A stretch of 64,000 nucleotides of DNA from an uncultured Bacteroidales bacterium (GCA_903845055.1 CAIMWF010000038.1:1-64000); one strand, 5' to 3'. Positions 42,971-53,250 are shown, numbered from the stretch's first letter. The notes: generated by a model from the letters alone, not told the origin. A program made the numbers and translations.

Positions 42971-45900
42971 ATGAAATTGTATAGTATTGCACTATTTTTT
43001 CTGCTCCTGTCTGCTTCGGGTGCCACCGGACAGGAAACAGCAGTCAGGCCGACCGGCTGGCAAACCCTGGAACTCTCAAGGAGCCGTGATTCGGCAATCG
43101 CGGTTAAACTGCCGTTGCTCTCGCTCCCCGGCAAGTACCGCAACCGGGTGCTTCCCTTCCTTGTTGACAATACCCACCAGGAATGCTGGCCCGGCATCCT
43201 CGACCAGTTCCTTTTTTCAAGTTGCCAGCAATACTGCGGGGTGGCTTATGTTTTCGGTTATGAGATCAACCGCTTGCGCCATAGGAACGGCACTTACTGG
43301 GAAAACGGTTACCCGACCCACTACACCTGGAATTTCATGAACCATGGTTACCAGGGCGCGGGGGTGAACTTCCTGGAAAGCTTCGAGGTGATCAGGCAGC
43401 AGGGGCAGATGACCTCGAACGATTATGGTATTGATACGGCCACGGGCGCAACGGGCTGGATCAGCGGGTACGACAAGTATTACCGCGGCATGTTCAACCA
43501 CCTTAAACAGGTGTCGGCCATCATGACCAACAGCACCACAGGGATCAACACCCTTCGGAACTACCTTTTTGACCATCTCTCAGGCTCCGCTGTGGGCGGA
43601 ATCGCCTGTTTCACCACCGACGCAGCAGCCCTGTGGAACCTGGGCACCGTCCCGGCGGGAACCCCCGAAGCCGGCAAGCACATCATACCCGTGTGGCCCG
43701 ATCTTCCTGATCATGGTCTGACAGTGGTGGGATACAACGATTCCGTCAGGTTTGATGTAAACAATGACGGTAAATTCACAAACAACCTCGACATCAACGG
43801 CGACGGCGTAGTGGATGTGCGCGACTGGGAGATCGGCGCGTTCAAGCTTGCCAATTCTTACGGCGGCTATTGGGAGGACACCGGTTATGTCTATTGCCTC
43901 TACCGGGCCTTTGCAATGAACTATGGGGAAGGTGGAATCTGGAACAACCGGGTTTATACTGTGGAGGCAGATACGGTCTACCGGCCGATGCTGACGGCCA
44001 AGGTGAACCTGGAGTACAACCTGCGCGACAGGATCCGCCTGCTGGCGGGTGTCAGTACCGATACCCTGAACCGGATGCCCGCCCGGGTGATCGACTTCCC
44101 GGTATTTTCGTTCCAGGGCGGCGAATTTAACATGCAGGGCCGAAACAATGATCCGCAGACTGATTCAATCGAATTCGGACTGGATGTGACCCCGCTGCTG
44201 AACATGGTCCCGGCCGGCAAACCCGCCCGTTTTTTCCTGGCGGTGGAGGAACGTGATCCCGATGGAAAAGGGCACGGCCTGATCCGGAAAGTATCCTTTA
44301 TCAGTTACCGGAACGGGGTCACCGAATACCCGGCAGGCGCCGGGGACGTGAACATAGCAAACAACACTGTGACTTTTGTATCGGCAGTGCTACCCATTGA
44401 GAAACCCGACATTCAGATCACCACCGGATCACTTCCCCCGGTCACACCGCCACAACCCCTGCATGTCCAGCTGGCCGCCACGGGAGGCCGCCCGCCTTAC
44501 GAATGGTCATTCACGGAGGGCTACGCCAGGCAGCCTGGCAATGAAACCCTGCCGCAGGTTGCCGGAACATCGCTGGTAAACAGTACAGGGGTGGCGACCT
44601 TTGCCGTGGTGGCGCTTCCGTTCAGTTTTCCATTCTATGGAAAATCATACGATACGATTTACGTAAATTACCAGGGGTTTGTCTCTTTTGAACCGGCGTA
44701 TCTGCCCGGGATTTACACCACCAATGAAATTTCCATGCTGAAACAGGTTCGGGCCATCTCCCCCTCGTTTTCACAGGCCTATGTCTACCCGGCGAACAGT
44801 TCCCGGGGGATCTTCGCCGAAAAAGGGGGCTCCCGTGTGGTCATCCGCTGGAAGGCACAGCGGCAGTATGCCGCCGCCGCGACAACCGACGATTTTGCAC
44901 TGGTGCTCTATCCCGACGGCCGGTTTGAATTCAGGTACGGCAACATGGACCCCAGCCCCGTATACAAAACCTGTTATACGGGCGTCTCGATGGGCGATGA
45001 TTTGAATGCCGATCTTCAAACGGTATGGGATGCTACGGAACTTTCGGGAAAAAGCTACCGGTTTTTCCAGTGCCAGGTACCCCCGGGATTGAACCTGAGC
45101 CACGAAGGCCTGCTTGCCGGGTCGCCTTCCGATTCTGCCATGATCAGCGATCTCTGCATCACGGTGGCTGATGCCGGCAAAATCACCGCTTCGAAGACCT
45201 TTCAGCTAACCGGCGGGCCTGGAATTACCTCCGCAATCGCCGGGCAGGACGATAACCGGATGAAAGCAGGGATGTCCATGAAAATGAAACTGGTTCTTAC
45301 CAACCCCGGCTTGCAGCCTCTTCAGAACCTGGTGCTCCGGCTCAGGTCGGCCGATTCACTGCTCACCATTACCGACAGCATCTGCAGTGTCGCCATGCTG
45401 CAGCCGGGCCAGCCGGTGACCCTGCCCCTTGCATTTTCATTCAGCCTGAAAAAGGCACTGGCGAACGATTTCCCGGTGATGACACGGCTGGAGGTACAAT
45501 CGGGTCAAAGGATGTGGAAACAGGATGCCGTGTTCCGGGTTGCCGCCCCCGATCTCATGATCCTGAAACCTTCCGTTGAAGATGGGCTCAACAACCTGCT
45601 CGATCCCGGGGAGGTGGCCGACCTGGTCGTGCCGGTTGAGAATTCAGGACTCATGCCTGCACGCAACCTCCATCTCCAGCTTTCAACCAGCGATACTTCC
45701 GTGACCATTCTTTCATCCCCGTCGGCGGCCATTGAACGGTTTGAGCCATTGTCACAAAACGATTACCGTTTCACCCTGAAGGCAAGCCGCTGCGTGGTGC
45801 CCGGGCGGGTCGTCCCCATGCACCTCGTGCTCAGCGATTCGCTGGGTGTTGTGCAATCGGCCGACTGCCCTCTCCCGCTGGGGATGAAGCAGCTGGCAGT

Positions 45901-47029
45901 GGTCAGCCTCTCCACATTCGACCTCTCCATGAAGGCCATGGCCGCTGCCCTCGACAGCCTGCGGATGGGATACGACACCCTCCGTGCGATCCCGGCTGAT
46001 CCGAAACTGTATGCAAATATTTTCCTTATCCTCGGAACATCCTCCACCGGGTGGCACACCCTCACACAGGCCGAGGCGGGTCCCTTCGTAACGTTCCTCC
46101 AGAACCACGGACACCTGTATATGGAAGGTTATCTCACCTGGCATTATTCAAACAACACCCCGCTGCATCCCTATTTCAAATATACCACTGCGAATATTCC
46201 TTCATACAATTACGAGGATATCCTGGGGGTTCACGGCGCCTTCACCGATTCGATGGCATGGCACTACAACAACCCGCTCAACCACGCGGTTTTCAGTTTT
46301 GAACCGGTATCTCCAGCCTGGTCCACCATGGTCAATGCCCACAGCCCTGCGAAAAATTTTGAGATTGCATACGATGGCCCCGGTTACAAAACCATCGGTA
46401 CTTTCCTCGGATTTTCATCCCTGGAGGGATCCGGGCCACTTTCAACAAAGACTGCCCTGATGAAACGGTATCTTGAATTTTTCGGGGTCAATATCAACGG
46501 ACCCTGGCCCTTTTTTCACCCTTCGGCCACTGCCGTATGCCTGGGAAAAACCATCACTTTTACCGACGATTCCTACGACCATATTCTCTCCCGGCACTGG
46601 GAATTCCCGGGAGGTTTCCCCCCGGAGAGCAGCCTTGCAAATCCGGAAGTCAGGTACGATACAACCGGCAGGTATGATGTCAGGCTGACCGTTACCGGCA
46701 GCGCCGGAACGAAATCGATCGTGAAACAGCGTTATATCAGTGTCGGCCGGTGTTCAGGGCTCGGAGAGGTTGTCCTGCAGCCATTGATCAGGATATTCCC
46801 GAACCCGGCATCCGAAAAGGTCACGATTGAATTGCGCGGGGGGGAAAGAGGGAAATATTCCATCATGATCAGCGACCTCGCAGGGCGGAGGGTATACACA
46901 AAAACCGAATGCATCGATGGTCCCGACGGGTCGGTTGCCATCAGTATTGCGGGGCTGAAAAAGGGACTTTATGTGTTACAGGTTCGTTCGCGGGGCACGA
47001 TTGTGTCAAAGAAACTGGTGATCGGCTGA
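42971..47029 (+). CDS. Large secreted papain-like (C1) protease with PKD and T9SS sorting domain
   Basis: 1352 residues. Signal peptide 1-20. The catalytic residues of clan CA fit papain spacing: Gln79 and Cys85 (DQFLFSSCQQYC), His248 (LPDHGLTVVGY), Asn295 (KLANSYGGYW). Between His and Asn lie two calcium-loop-like DxNxDG motifs (DVNNDG, DINGDG), reminiscent of a dockerin or EF-hand inserted into the enzyme. After about 330: beta-rich modules (including FSFPFYGKSYDTIYVNYQGFVSF), CARDB-like domains, a region near 1000-1150 resembling a peptidase-associated flavodoxin-like domain, a PKD domain (about 1185-1260), and a T9SS type-A sorting domain ending in GLYVLQVRSRG. Surface proteolysis is expected. 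Confidence 0.88.
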   Translation: MKLYSIALFFLLLSASGATGQETAVRPTGWQTLELSRSRDSAIAVKLPLLSLPGKYRNRVLPFLVDNTHQECWPGILDQFLFSSCQQYCGVAYVFGYEINRLRHRNGTYWENGYPTHYTWNFMNHGYQGAGVNFLESFEVIRQQGQMTSNDYGIDTATGATGWISGYDKYYRGMFNHLKQVSAIMTNSTTGINTLRNYLFDHLSGSAVGGIACFTTDAAALWNLGTVPAGTPEAGKHIIPVWPDLPDHGLTVVGYNDSVRFDVNNDGKFTNNLDINGDGVVDVRDWEIGAFKLANSYGGYWEDTGYVYCLYRAFAMNYGEGGIWNNRVYTVEADTVYRPMLTAKVNLEYNLRDRIRLLAGVSTDTLNRMPARVIDFPVFSFQGGEFNMQGRNNDPQTDSIEFGLDVTPLLNMVPAGKPARFFLAVEERDPDGKGHGLIRKVSFISYRNGVTEYPAGAGDVNIANNTVTFVSAVLPIEKPDIQITTGSLPPVTPPQPLHVQLAATGGRPPYEWSFTEGYARQPGNETLPQVAGTSLVNSTGVATFAVVALPFSFPFYGKSYDTIYVNYQGFVSFEPAYLPGIYTTNEISMLKQVRAISPSFSQAYVYPANSSRGIFAEKGGSRVVIRWKAQRQYAAAATTDDFALVLYPDGRFEFRYGNMDPSPVYKTCYTGVSMGDDLNADLQTVWDATELSGKSYRFFQCQVPPGLNLSHEGLLAGSPSDSAMISDLCITVADAGKITASKTFQLTGGPGITSAIAGQDDNRMKAGMSMKMKLVLTNPGLQPLQNLVLRLRSADSLLTITDSICSVAMLQPGQPVTLPLAFSFSLKKALANDFPVMTRLEVQSGQRMWKQDAVFRVAAPDLMILKPSVEDGLNNLLDPGEVADLVVPVENSGLMPARNLHLQLSTSDTSVTILSSPSAAIERFEPLSQNDYRFTLKASRCVVPGRVVPMHLVLSDSLGVVQSADCPLPLGMKQLAVVSLSTFDLSMKAMAAALDSLRMGYDTLRAIPADPKLYANIFLILGTSSTGWHTLTQAEAGPFVTFLQNHGHLYMEGYLTWHYSNNTPLHPYFKYTTANIPSYNYEDILGVHGAFTDSMAWHYNNPLNHAVFSFEPVSPAWSTMVNAHSPAKNFEIAYDGPGYKTIGTFLGFSSLEGSGPLSTKTALMKRYLEFFGVNINGPWPFFHPSATAVCLGKTITFTDDSYDHILSRHWEFPGGFPPESSLANPEVRYDTTGRYDVRLTVTGSAGTKSIVKQRYISVGRCSGLGEVVLQPLIRIFPNPASEKVTIELRGGERGKYSIMISDLAGRRVYTKTECIDGPDGSVAISIAGLKKGLYVLQVRSRGTIVSKKLVIG

Positions 47030-47070
47030 AGGTCATCCAACCATTTACTGCGGCCGAAACAAAGATTTCC

Positions 47071-47078
47071 TACCTTTG
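47071..47078 (+). promoter_or_regulatory. -7 promoter element of the M20 hydrolase gene
   Basis: TACCTTTG 25 nt before the ATG at 47104. Confidence 0.6.
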
Positions 47079-47103
47079 AATTTTATTTCATTTCAGGAAC
47101 CCG

Positions 47104-48303
47104 ATGGAAAACTTGAAACAACAGGTAGCACAACTGTCTGCGACCTATTTTGAAGAGGTAAGGGCCCTGCGGCGGCATCTTCACCAGAACCCGGAACTGT
47201 CGTGCGAGGAGGTTCAAACAGCCGGGCTGATATGCAGGATGCTGGACGAATACGGGATTCCTTACCAGTCGGGCATTGCCGGCACCGGGGTGGTCGGTCT
47301 TATCGAAGGGAAAAACCCATCGTCCATGTGCATCGCGATCAGGGCCGACATGGATGCCCTGCCTGTCACCGAACGGAATGAAGTGCCTTACAAGTCGCTC
47401 AGACCCGGCGTCATGCATGCCTGCGGTCACGATGTGCACATGGCGTGCCTGCTGGGCGCCGCAAAAATCCTGAATACGCTGAAAGATCAGTTCAGCGGTA
47501 CCATCAAACTGATCTTCCAGCCTTCCGAGGAGACTTACCCGGGCGGGGCCATCCGCATGATTGAAGAGGGGGTATTGGAAAATCCAAGACCTTTGTTCGT
47601 GATCGCACAACATGTCATCAATACCCTTCAGGCAGGCGATGCAGGGCTGAAGGCCGGTGCCTACATGGCCTCCACCGATGAGATTTTTATCACGGTGAAG
47701 GGAAAAGGAGGCCATGCCGCCACTCCCTCACAAAATGTCGACCCGGTTGTGATCGCCGCGCACATCATCCTGGCCCTGCAGCAGATTGTCAGCAGGAATG
47801 CCGACCCCGTCATGCCGACGGTTGTATCCTTCGGCAAGATCACCGGGGAGGGGCGAACCAACATCATCCCCGATACGGTAACCATGGAGGGAACGGTGAG
47901 GACCTACAGCGAGACCTGGCGCAAATCGGTGCATGAGCGGATCGTCCGCATGGCGGGCGGGATCGCCGAAGCCATGGGTGCAACCTGCGAAGTAAGGATC
48001 GCCTACGGTTATCCTTTCCTTTACAACGACCCCGGGCTTACCGGAAAACTTTCGGACCTGGCGTCAGAATACCTGGGTGATGCACATGTTAAAGTACTGG
48101 ACCAGCGGATGACTGCCGAGGACTTTGCCTATTTTGCAGAAAAAGTTCCCGCCTGCATGTACCGGCTGGGAATCGCCAATGAAAGGGAGGGGATCAGCTC
48201 CAACCTGCATTCGGCGACATTCGATGTGGATGAATCCAGCCTTGAGACCGGCATCGGGCTGATGGCATGGATGGCGCTGGGAATTTTAAACAATGAACAT
48301 TGA
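47104..48303 (+). CDS. M20 family amidohydrolase (hippurate/IAA-amide hydrolase-like)
   Basis: 399 residues. Metal-site sequences RADMDALP, MHACGHDVHMA, FQPSEETYPGGA (EE pair) and a C-terminal MTAEDFAYF are those of the M20D aminoacylase subfamily. KGKGGHAATPSQNVDP marks the dimerisation domain. It hydrolyses N-acyl amino acids or similar amides with two metal ions, in the cytoplasm since no signal peptide is present. The stop overlaps the start of the TPR gene by 11 bp. Confidence 0.94.
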   Translation: MENLKQQVAQLSATYFEEVRALRRHLHQNPELSCEEVQTAGLICRMLDEYGIPYQSGIAGTGVVGLIEGKNPSSMCIAIRADMDALPVTERNEVPYKSLRPGVMHACGHDVHMACLLGAAKILNTLKDQFSGTIKLIFQPSEETYPGGAIRMIEEGVLENPRPLFVIAQHVINTLQAGDAGLKAGAYMASTDEIFITVKGKGGHAATPSQNVDPVVIAAHIILALQQIVSRNADPVMPTVVSFGKITGEGRTNIIPDTVTMEGTVRTYSETWRKSVHERIVRMAGGIAEAMGATCEVRIAYGYPFLYNDPGLTGKLSDLASEYLGDAHVKVLDQRMTAEDFAYFAEKVPACMYRLGIANEREGISSNLHSATFDVDESSLETGIGLMAWMALGILNNEH

Positions 48304-50269
48304 TCTGCAGATGATGAACAAGAAGATAAGCGGGTTGGAAATGGTGAAGGTGAACAAGACAGCGGACCCGGTTTATTCGCTGGTGAATTCGTGGCTTATT
48401 GTCCGTTCTTTCCTCGGCGTTTTCCTTATCTTCCTTGTCTCTGCCGGCAACGCCCAGGACCTGAAGCCCGACAAGCCGCCGATCCTCCCTTTTCAGCAGG
48501 ATGCCCTGCAGCAGGGCAACGATGAATCGATCGCCACGCAGTTTTACCAGAACCATGAGTATGAAAAGGCCGCCGAAATCTTTGACCGGCTCTATGATGA
48601 AAAGCCATCGCAGTATTATTTCCAGTACCTGCTGTCATGCCTGGTGGAGATCAAGGAATACGGCAAGGCCGAGCGTCTGATCAAAAAAAACCTGAAGGGC
48701 GATCCCAACGCCCTGCGTTACCAGGTTGACCTGGGATATGTGTACTACCGGGCAGGGAATACCGACAAGGCAAAAAAACTCTACGAGGATGCCCTGAAGA
48801 AACTCCAGCCAAACCAGCAGCAGATCTTCGACCTGTCAAATGCGTTCCTGACCCACGGCGAAAACGAATATGCCCTGCGCACCTACCAGGCGGGACGGCA
48901 GTTGCTGAACAACACCTATCCGTTTGGGTTTGAGATGGCCAGTGTTTATGAACGGATGGGCGATTTTAAAAACGCCATGGAGGAATACCTCAACCTGCTC
49001 GGGGTGAATACATCCTATCTTGTCACGGTACAGGACCGTATCCAGATGGTTCTTGCCAATGATGTCAACAACGAGAAGAATGAAAGTTTGAGGAAAATAC
49101 TGCTTTCGAGGGCACAGAAAAATCCCGATAAAGCCTATTATGCCGAATTGCTATGGTGGTATTCCATCCAGCAGAAGGATTTCGACCTCGCGCTGGTGGA
49201 GGCAAAATCGCTCGACCGGCGCCTGGGCGGGAATGGTGAAAAACTTGCCATGCTGGCCAGCCTTGCCCTGTCGAACGAAAAATATGATGTGGCCATCGAA
49301 TGCCACCAGTACCTGGTGTCGAAGGGGAAGGCATGTCCCTATTATGACTTCAGCCGGAGGGAACTGGTCAATACACGATACATCCAGGCAGTTTCGGAGC
49401 CATCGCCCCCGAAGAAAATGCTTGAGACCATCGAACATGAGTTTCGTGAGTTGCTCAGGGATGGCAGCGACGATCCTGAAAACATATCCGTCATCCGGAA
49501 CCTGGCCCATATCCAGGCTTTTTACCTGGATAAGCCGGCCGAAGCGGTCGACCTGCTCGAAAATGCTGTTAAAATGAACGGGATTTCAACCGCCGAACGT
49601 GCGAAATGCAAAATAGAACTGGCCGACATCCTGCTCTTTACCGATGATGTGTGGCAGGCGACCTTGTTATACCAGCAGGCATACCAGGATTTTAAATACG
49701 ATGTCCTCGGGCAGGAGGCCAAGTTTAAAAATGCAAAGCTCTCCTTTTATATCGGCGAGTTTAAATGGGCGCAGGCGCAGGCCGACGTGCTGAAGGCAGC
49801 CACCTCCAAATTCATTTCGAACGACGCCATTGCCCTTTCGCTGCTGATCAGCGAGAACTTCGACCCCGACAGCAGTACCGTCGCCCTGGGCCTGTATGCG
49901 CACGCCGACCTGCTCGACTACAGGAATGCAGAGGTTCCGGCCCTTCAGACGCTCGATTCGATCCTCGCCATGTTTGCGGTTCACCCGATCCTTCAGCATG
50001 TGCTTTACAAAAAGGCGGAGATCAGGCGCAAACAGGGAAAATTCGCCGAAGCCGATTCATTGTTCGCGCAGGTGGTCAGGGAATACCCGGATGACATCCT
50101 CGCCGACGACGCCGTGATGCAAAGTGCCGCGCTCAATGAAAAACAGCTTGGCAACCCCGAAAAAGCCATGGCACGCTACCTCGAACTGCTTGACAAATAC
50201 CCCGGGAGCATCTATGTCCCCGACGCCCGCAGGAAATACCGCTCCCTGCGCGGCGACAAACCCCAGTAA
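48293..50269 (+). CDS. Periplasmic TPR protein
   Basis: 658 residues, start ATG inside the end of the hydrolase gene; an ATG at 48341 is possible. A hydrophobic stretch (about 38-52, ending SAGNAQ) is a signal peptide with a long n-region. TPR hairpins follow throughout, for example YEKAAEIFDRLYDEKPSQYY, GNTDKAKKLYEDAL, KFAEADSLFAQVVREYPDD and EKAMARYLELLDKYPGS; the last two repeats are of the BamD/YbgF outer-membrane type. Possibly a scaffold for envelope complexes. No enzymatic motif. Confidence 0.85.
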   Translation: MNIDLQMMNKKISGLEMVKVNKTADPVYSLVNSWLIVRSFLGVFLIFLVSAGNAQDLKPDKPPILPFQQDALQQGNDESIATQFYQNHEYEKAAEIFDRLYDEKPSQYYFQYLLSCLVEIKEYGKAERLIKKNLKGDPNALRYQVDLGYVYYRAGNTDKAKKLYEDALKKLQPNQQQIFDLSNAFLTHGENEYALRTYQAGRQLLNNTYPFGFEMASVYERMGDFKNAMEEYLNLLGVNTSYLVTVQDRIQMVLANDVNNEKNESLRKILLSRAQKNPDKAYYAELLWWYSIQQKDFDLALVEAKSLDRRLGGNGEKLAMLASLALSNEKYDVAIECHQYLVSKGKACPYYDFSRRELVNTRYIQAVSEPSPPKKMLETIEHEFRELLRDGSDDPENISVIRNLAHIQAFYLDKPAEAVDLLENAVKMNGISTAERAKCKIELADILLFTDDVWQATLLYQQAYQDFKYDVLGQEAKFKNAKLSFYIGEFKWAQAQADVLKAATSKFISNDAIALSLLISENFDPDSSTVALGLYAHADLLDYRNAEVPALQTLDSILAMFAVHPILQHVLYKKAEIRRKQGKFAEADSLFAQVVREYPDDILADDAVMQSAALNEKQLGNPEKAMARYLELLDKYPGSIYVPDARRKYRSLRGDKPQ

Positions 50270-50294
50270 AAAACCAACTGGTATCTTCCTCCAA

Positions 50295-50329
50295 AATCGT
50301 AAATCGTAAATCGTAAATCCTAAATTGTA
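50295..50329. repeat. Heptamer tandem repeat, unit AATCGTA
   Basis: Five 7-bp units (three AATCGTA, AATCCTA, AATTGTA) between the TPR gene and rsmA. Rotation of the reverse complement of GATTTAC at 31236. Confidence 0.88.
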
Positions 50330-50362
50330 TTCGTCCTTCGTCACCCGTAATTCGTCAGTCTC

Positions 50363-51208
50363 ATGGTTCATCCCAAAAAACACCTTGGCCAGCATTTCCT
50401 CAGGGATGAAAACATCGCCCGGAAGATCGTAAGTTACCTGAACCCTGAAATACCGCTGGTGCTTGAGGTCGGACCGGGGATGGGGGTCCTGTCAAAGTAC
50501 ATCCTGGACCTCATGGAGGAGGCGCAATCCTTTCCTGCCATTGATCCGTGGTTTATGGAGATTGACCGCGAATCGGTCGATTACCTCCGGCACACCTACC
50601 CGCAGATCGCGGGCCGGCTGATCCAGGCCGATTTCCTTTCGTGGGATACCTCCACCTTCCCCCCTGCAGCCGATCCCTCTCAGAAATTTACCGTGATCGG
50701 TAATTTCCCTTACAATATCTCATCGCAGATCCTCTTCAAGGCGCTTGATAACCGGGACCGGATTCCTGAAGTGATCGGCATGTTCCAGAAAGAGGTGGCC
50801 GAACGGATCGCCTCGCCTCCCGGCAACAGGTCGTACGGGATCATTAGTGTGCTGCTGCAGGCTTTTTATGACATTGAATACCTGTTTACCGTGAATGAGA
50901 CGGTTTTTTACCCGCCGCCCAGGGTCAAGTCAGCCGTCATTCGCCTGCGCAGGAACACTACCGAAAAGCTCGCGTGCGATGAGGCGTTTTTTACCAGGGT
51001 GGTTAAAACCGCCTTCAACCAGCGTCGTAAAACACTGCGCAACGCCATCAGGGTCCTTACCGGCAACATCACCCCGGAATCAGTGCCGGCCCCGTCGGCA
51101 TGGCTGCTTCATTGTCTCGATCTCAGGGCCGAGCAACTTTCGGTAGCCGACTTCGTGCAGCTTGCTTCAGAAATTTCTACCTTTGCACAAATTAATGTTT
51201 CAGGATGA
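50363..51208 (+). CDS. rsmA: 16S rRNA dimethyladenosine transferase
   Basis: 281 residues. HLGQHFLRDENIARKI is the typical N-terminus, LEVGPGMGVLS the SAM loop, FTVIGNFPYNISSQILF the NLPY-type catalytic motif (here NFPY, usual in Bacteroidetes), and VFYPPPRVKSAVI is conserved. It dimethylates two adjacent adenosines near the 3' end of 16S rRNA. The end overlaps the next start (ATGA). Confidence 0.96.
   Translation: MVHPKKHLGQHFLRDENIARKIVSYLNPEIPLVLEVGPGMGVLSKYILDLMEEAQSFPAIDPWFMEIDRESVDYLRHTYPQIAGRLIQADFLSWDTSTFPPAADPSQKFTVIGNFPYNISSQILFKALDNRDRIPEVIGMFQKEVAERIASPPGNRSYGIISVLLQAFYDIEYLFTVNETVFYPPPRVKSAVIRLRRNTTEKLACDEAFFTRVVKTAFNQRRKTLRNAIRVLTGNITPESVPAPSAWLLHCLDLRAEQLSVADFVQLASEISTFAQINVSG
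51178..51185 (+). promoter_or_regulatory. -7 promoter element inside the rsmA 3' end
   Basis: TACCTTTG within the last codons of rsmA, 19 nt before the ATG at 51205; allows separate transcription of the downstream gene despite the 4-bp overlap. Confidence 0.55.
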
Positions 51209-53250
51209 AAAAAGGCCAGCTCCCGAAAACCCCCGCTCCCACGCGAAAGCCCGCTGTTCGTAAAAAGGCGGCTCCTGCTGAAAAACCGGTGGTGGTACCT
51301 CGCGGTTCCAAAAAAGCCAACCGCTATTTTGTTTTATTCTTCTTCCTCTTTGCATTCCTGCTTTATGGAAACACAATGCTGAACAAATATGCAGTCGACG
51401 ATAATTATGTCACCAACAACCAGCAGGTTCAAAAAGGGTTCAGGGCCATTCCCGAAATCTTTTCAACCCACTATGTCATCCAGCAGGGGAACATGGGTTC
51501 AACCTCGGCCGATTACCGGCCCATGGCAAAGGCCACCTTTGCCGTTGAGCACCAGTTCTGGGGAACAAAACCCGGTGTGAGCCACGGGATCAACATCCTG
51601 CTGTACTGGGCATTGTCGGTCATGCTGTTCTTTATCCTGAAAAGGCTGCTGAGAAACTACAACATCCTCTTCCCGTTCATGATCACCGTGCTCTTCATGG
51701 CGCACCCCGTGCATACCGAAGTAGTCGCCAGCCTCAAGAACCGCGATGAGATCCTTGCTTTCATCTGCGGACTGGGAAGTCTGCGGCTCATCCTGAAATA
51801 TGTCGACCAGCATCAGTCCAGGTTCCTCTTTTTTGCCATCCTGCTCTTTTTCATCGGGTACCTTTGCAAAACTGCCATCACTCCCTTCCTGGCGCTTTTC
51901 CCGCTTGTGCTATACTTTTTTACGGACCTGTCGCTTAAAAAATCAGGACTGATCCTGCTTGCCCTTCTCGCCGCAATCCTTATTGCGTTGTTTGGACCAC
52001 GGCTGTTCCTCCCCCCGGTACAGCACACCAACCATTTTATTGAGAACCCGCTCTATTTTGAAAAAGGATTCTGGATCAGGATCGGCACCGGCTTTTTAAC
52101 CCTGTTGTTTTACCTTCGCATCCTGCTCTATCCTTACCCGCTGTTGTACTATTACGGTTACAACATGATCCCGGTGACAAGTCTTGCGAGTTTCTGGGCC
52201 CTCCTGTCACTGCTGATCCATGCGGTTTTGTTCCTGTACGCGATCTGGAAACTGAAGGGAAAAAACATCCTTTCCTTTGCCATCCTCTGGTATCTCGCCG
52301 GGATTGCCATGTACTCCAACATTGTTGTTCCCGCGGTGGGTATCGTCGGTGAACGCTTTGTTTTCAATGCTTCCCTCGGATTCTGTATTGCCGTGGTCTG
52401 GTTCATCTTTAAAATATTCAAAACCGATCCGAAAAGCCTTACCATTGAGATGGATTCACGGCTCAAGATCCTGGCGGTGCTCGTGCTCCTGGTGATACCC
52501 TATACCGTTCTTTCGGTATCGCGAAACCGCGACTGGCGCAACCTGTTCGACCTGTACCGGACCGATGTGAAGTCGCTGGGCAATTCCGCCAAGGCCAACA
52601 TCGACTATGCCGGTTTCCTGATGAACACCGTTTACCAGGACGAAAATTTCCTGAGGACCGGCGCCGTCAACCAGTTTAAATACCAGACCATCATCACCCA
52701 TTACCGGAGGGCATTGACCGTTTACCCGAAGGATTATCAAACCTTCAACGACCTGGGCACGGTGTACCTGTTCATGGGAAAGAATTATGATTCCGCCGTC
52801 TATTTCCTAAGCCGGGCGATTGCGCTCGATTCAACCATGCAGCCTGCCTGGGTGAACCTGGGAATGGCCTACCGCGACCAGAAGCTTTACACCAAAGCGC
52901 TAGGATGCTATGAGCACATCCTGGCGGTCAATCCCAACCAGATCAAGGCGGTTTTCGCGATGGCCGACGTATACAACGACATGGGCGATTTTGAGCGTGC
53001 TGTCAGCATGAATGAGGAGATGATGAAACGCTATCCCAACCTTGAAATGCCCTACGTCAATATCGGCAATTATTATATGCTTAAGACCGATACGGCGACC
53101 GCCGTCCATTACTGGGAAAAAGCAGCGGCCATCAACCCGAGTTACGAATTGTGCCTGCAGCTGCAATCGCTCTACGTGCTCAGGGGCGACCAGGAAAAAT
53201 CGGAATACTACTATAAACTGGGTCAGCAGATCGTCAAACAGAGCCAGTAA
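51205..53250 (+). CDS. TMTC-like membrane protein with C-terminal TPRs
   Basis: 681 residues. A basic Lys/Pro/Ala-rich cytoplasmic lead (about 1-40) precedes about ten hydrophobic helices. Motifs match GT-C-type glycosyltransferases of the TMTC/DUF1736 group: VDDNYVTNN in the first extracytoplasmic loop and HPVHTEVVASLKNRDEIL. After about residue 470 there are at least four TPRs (for example YDSAVYFLSRAIALDSTMQPAW). Eukaryotic TMTCs are O-mannosyltransferases. The bacterial relatives are thought to glycosylate exported proteins, consistent with general O-glycosylation in Bacteroidetes, but this is inference. Confidence 0.85.
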   Translation: MKKGQLPKTPAPTRKPAVRKKAAPAEKPVVVPRGSKKANRYFVLFFFLFAFLLYGNTMLNKYAVDDNYVTNNQQVQKGFRAIPEIFSTHYVIQQGNMGSTSADYRPMAKATFAVEHQFWGTKPGVSHGINILLYWALSVMLFFILKRLLRNYNILFPFMITVLFMAHPVHTEVVASLKNRDEILAFICGLGSLRLILKYVDQHQSRFLFFAILLFFIGYLCKTAITPFLALFPLVLYFFTDLSLKKSGLILLALLAAILIALFGPRLFLPPVQHTNHFIENPLYFEKGFWIRIGTGFLTLLFYLRILLYPYPLLYYYGYNMIPVTSLASFWALLSLLIHAVLFLYAIWKLKGKNILSFAILWYLAGIAMYSNIVVPAVGIVGERFVFNASLGFCIAVVWFIFKIFKTDPKSLTIEMDSRLKILAVLVLLVIPYTVLSVSRNRDWRNLFDLYRTDVKSLGNSAKANIDYAGFLMNTVYQDENFLRTGAVNQFKYQTIITHYRRALTVYPKDYQTFNDLGTVYLFMGKNYDSAVYFLSRAIALDSTMQPAWVNLGMAYRDQKLYTKALGCYEHILAVNPNQIKAVFAMADVYNDMGDFERAVSMNEEMMKRYPNLEMPYVNIGNYYMLKTDTATAVHYWEKAAAINPSYELCLQLQSLYVLRGDQEKSEYYYKLGQQIVKQSQ

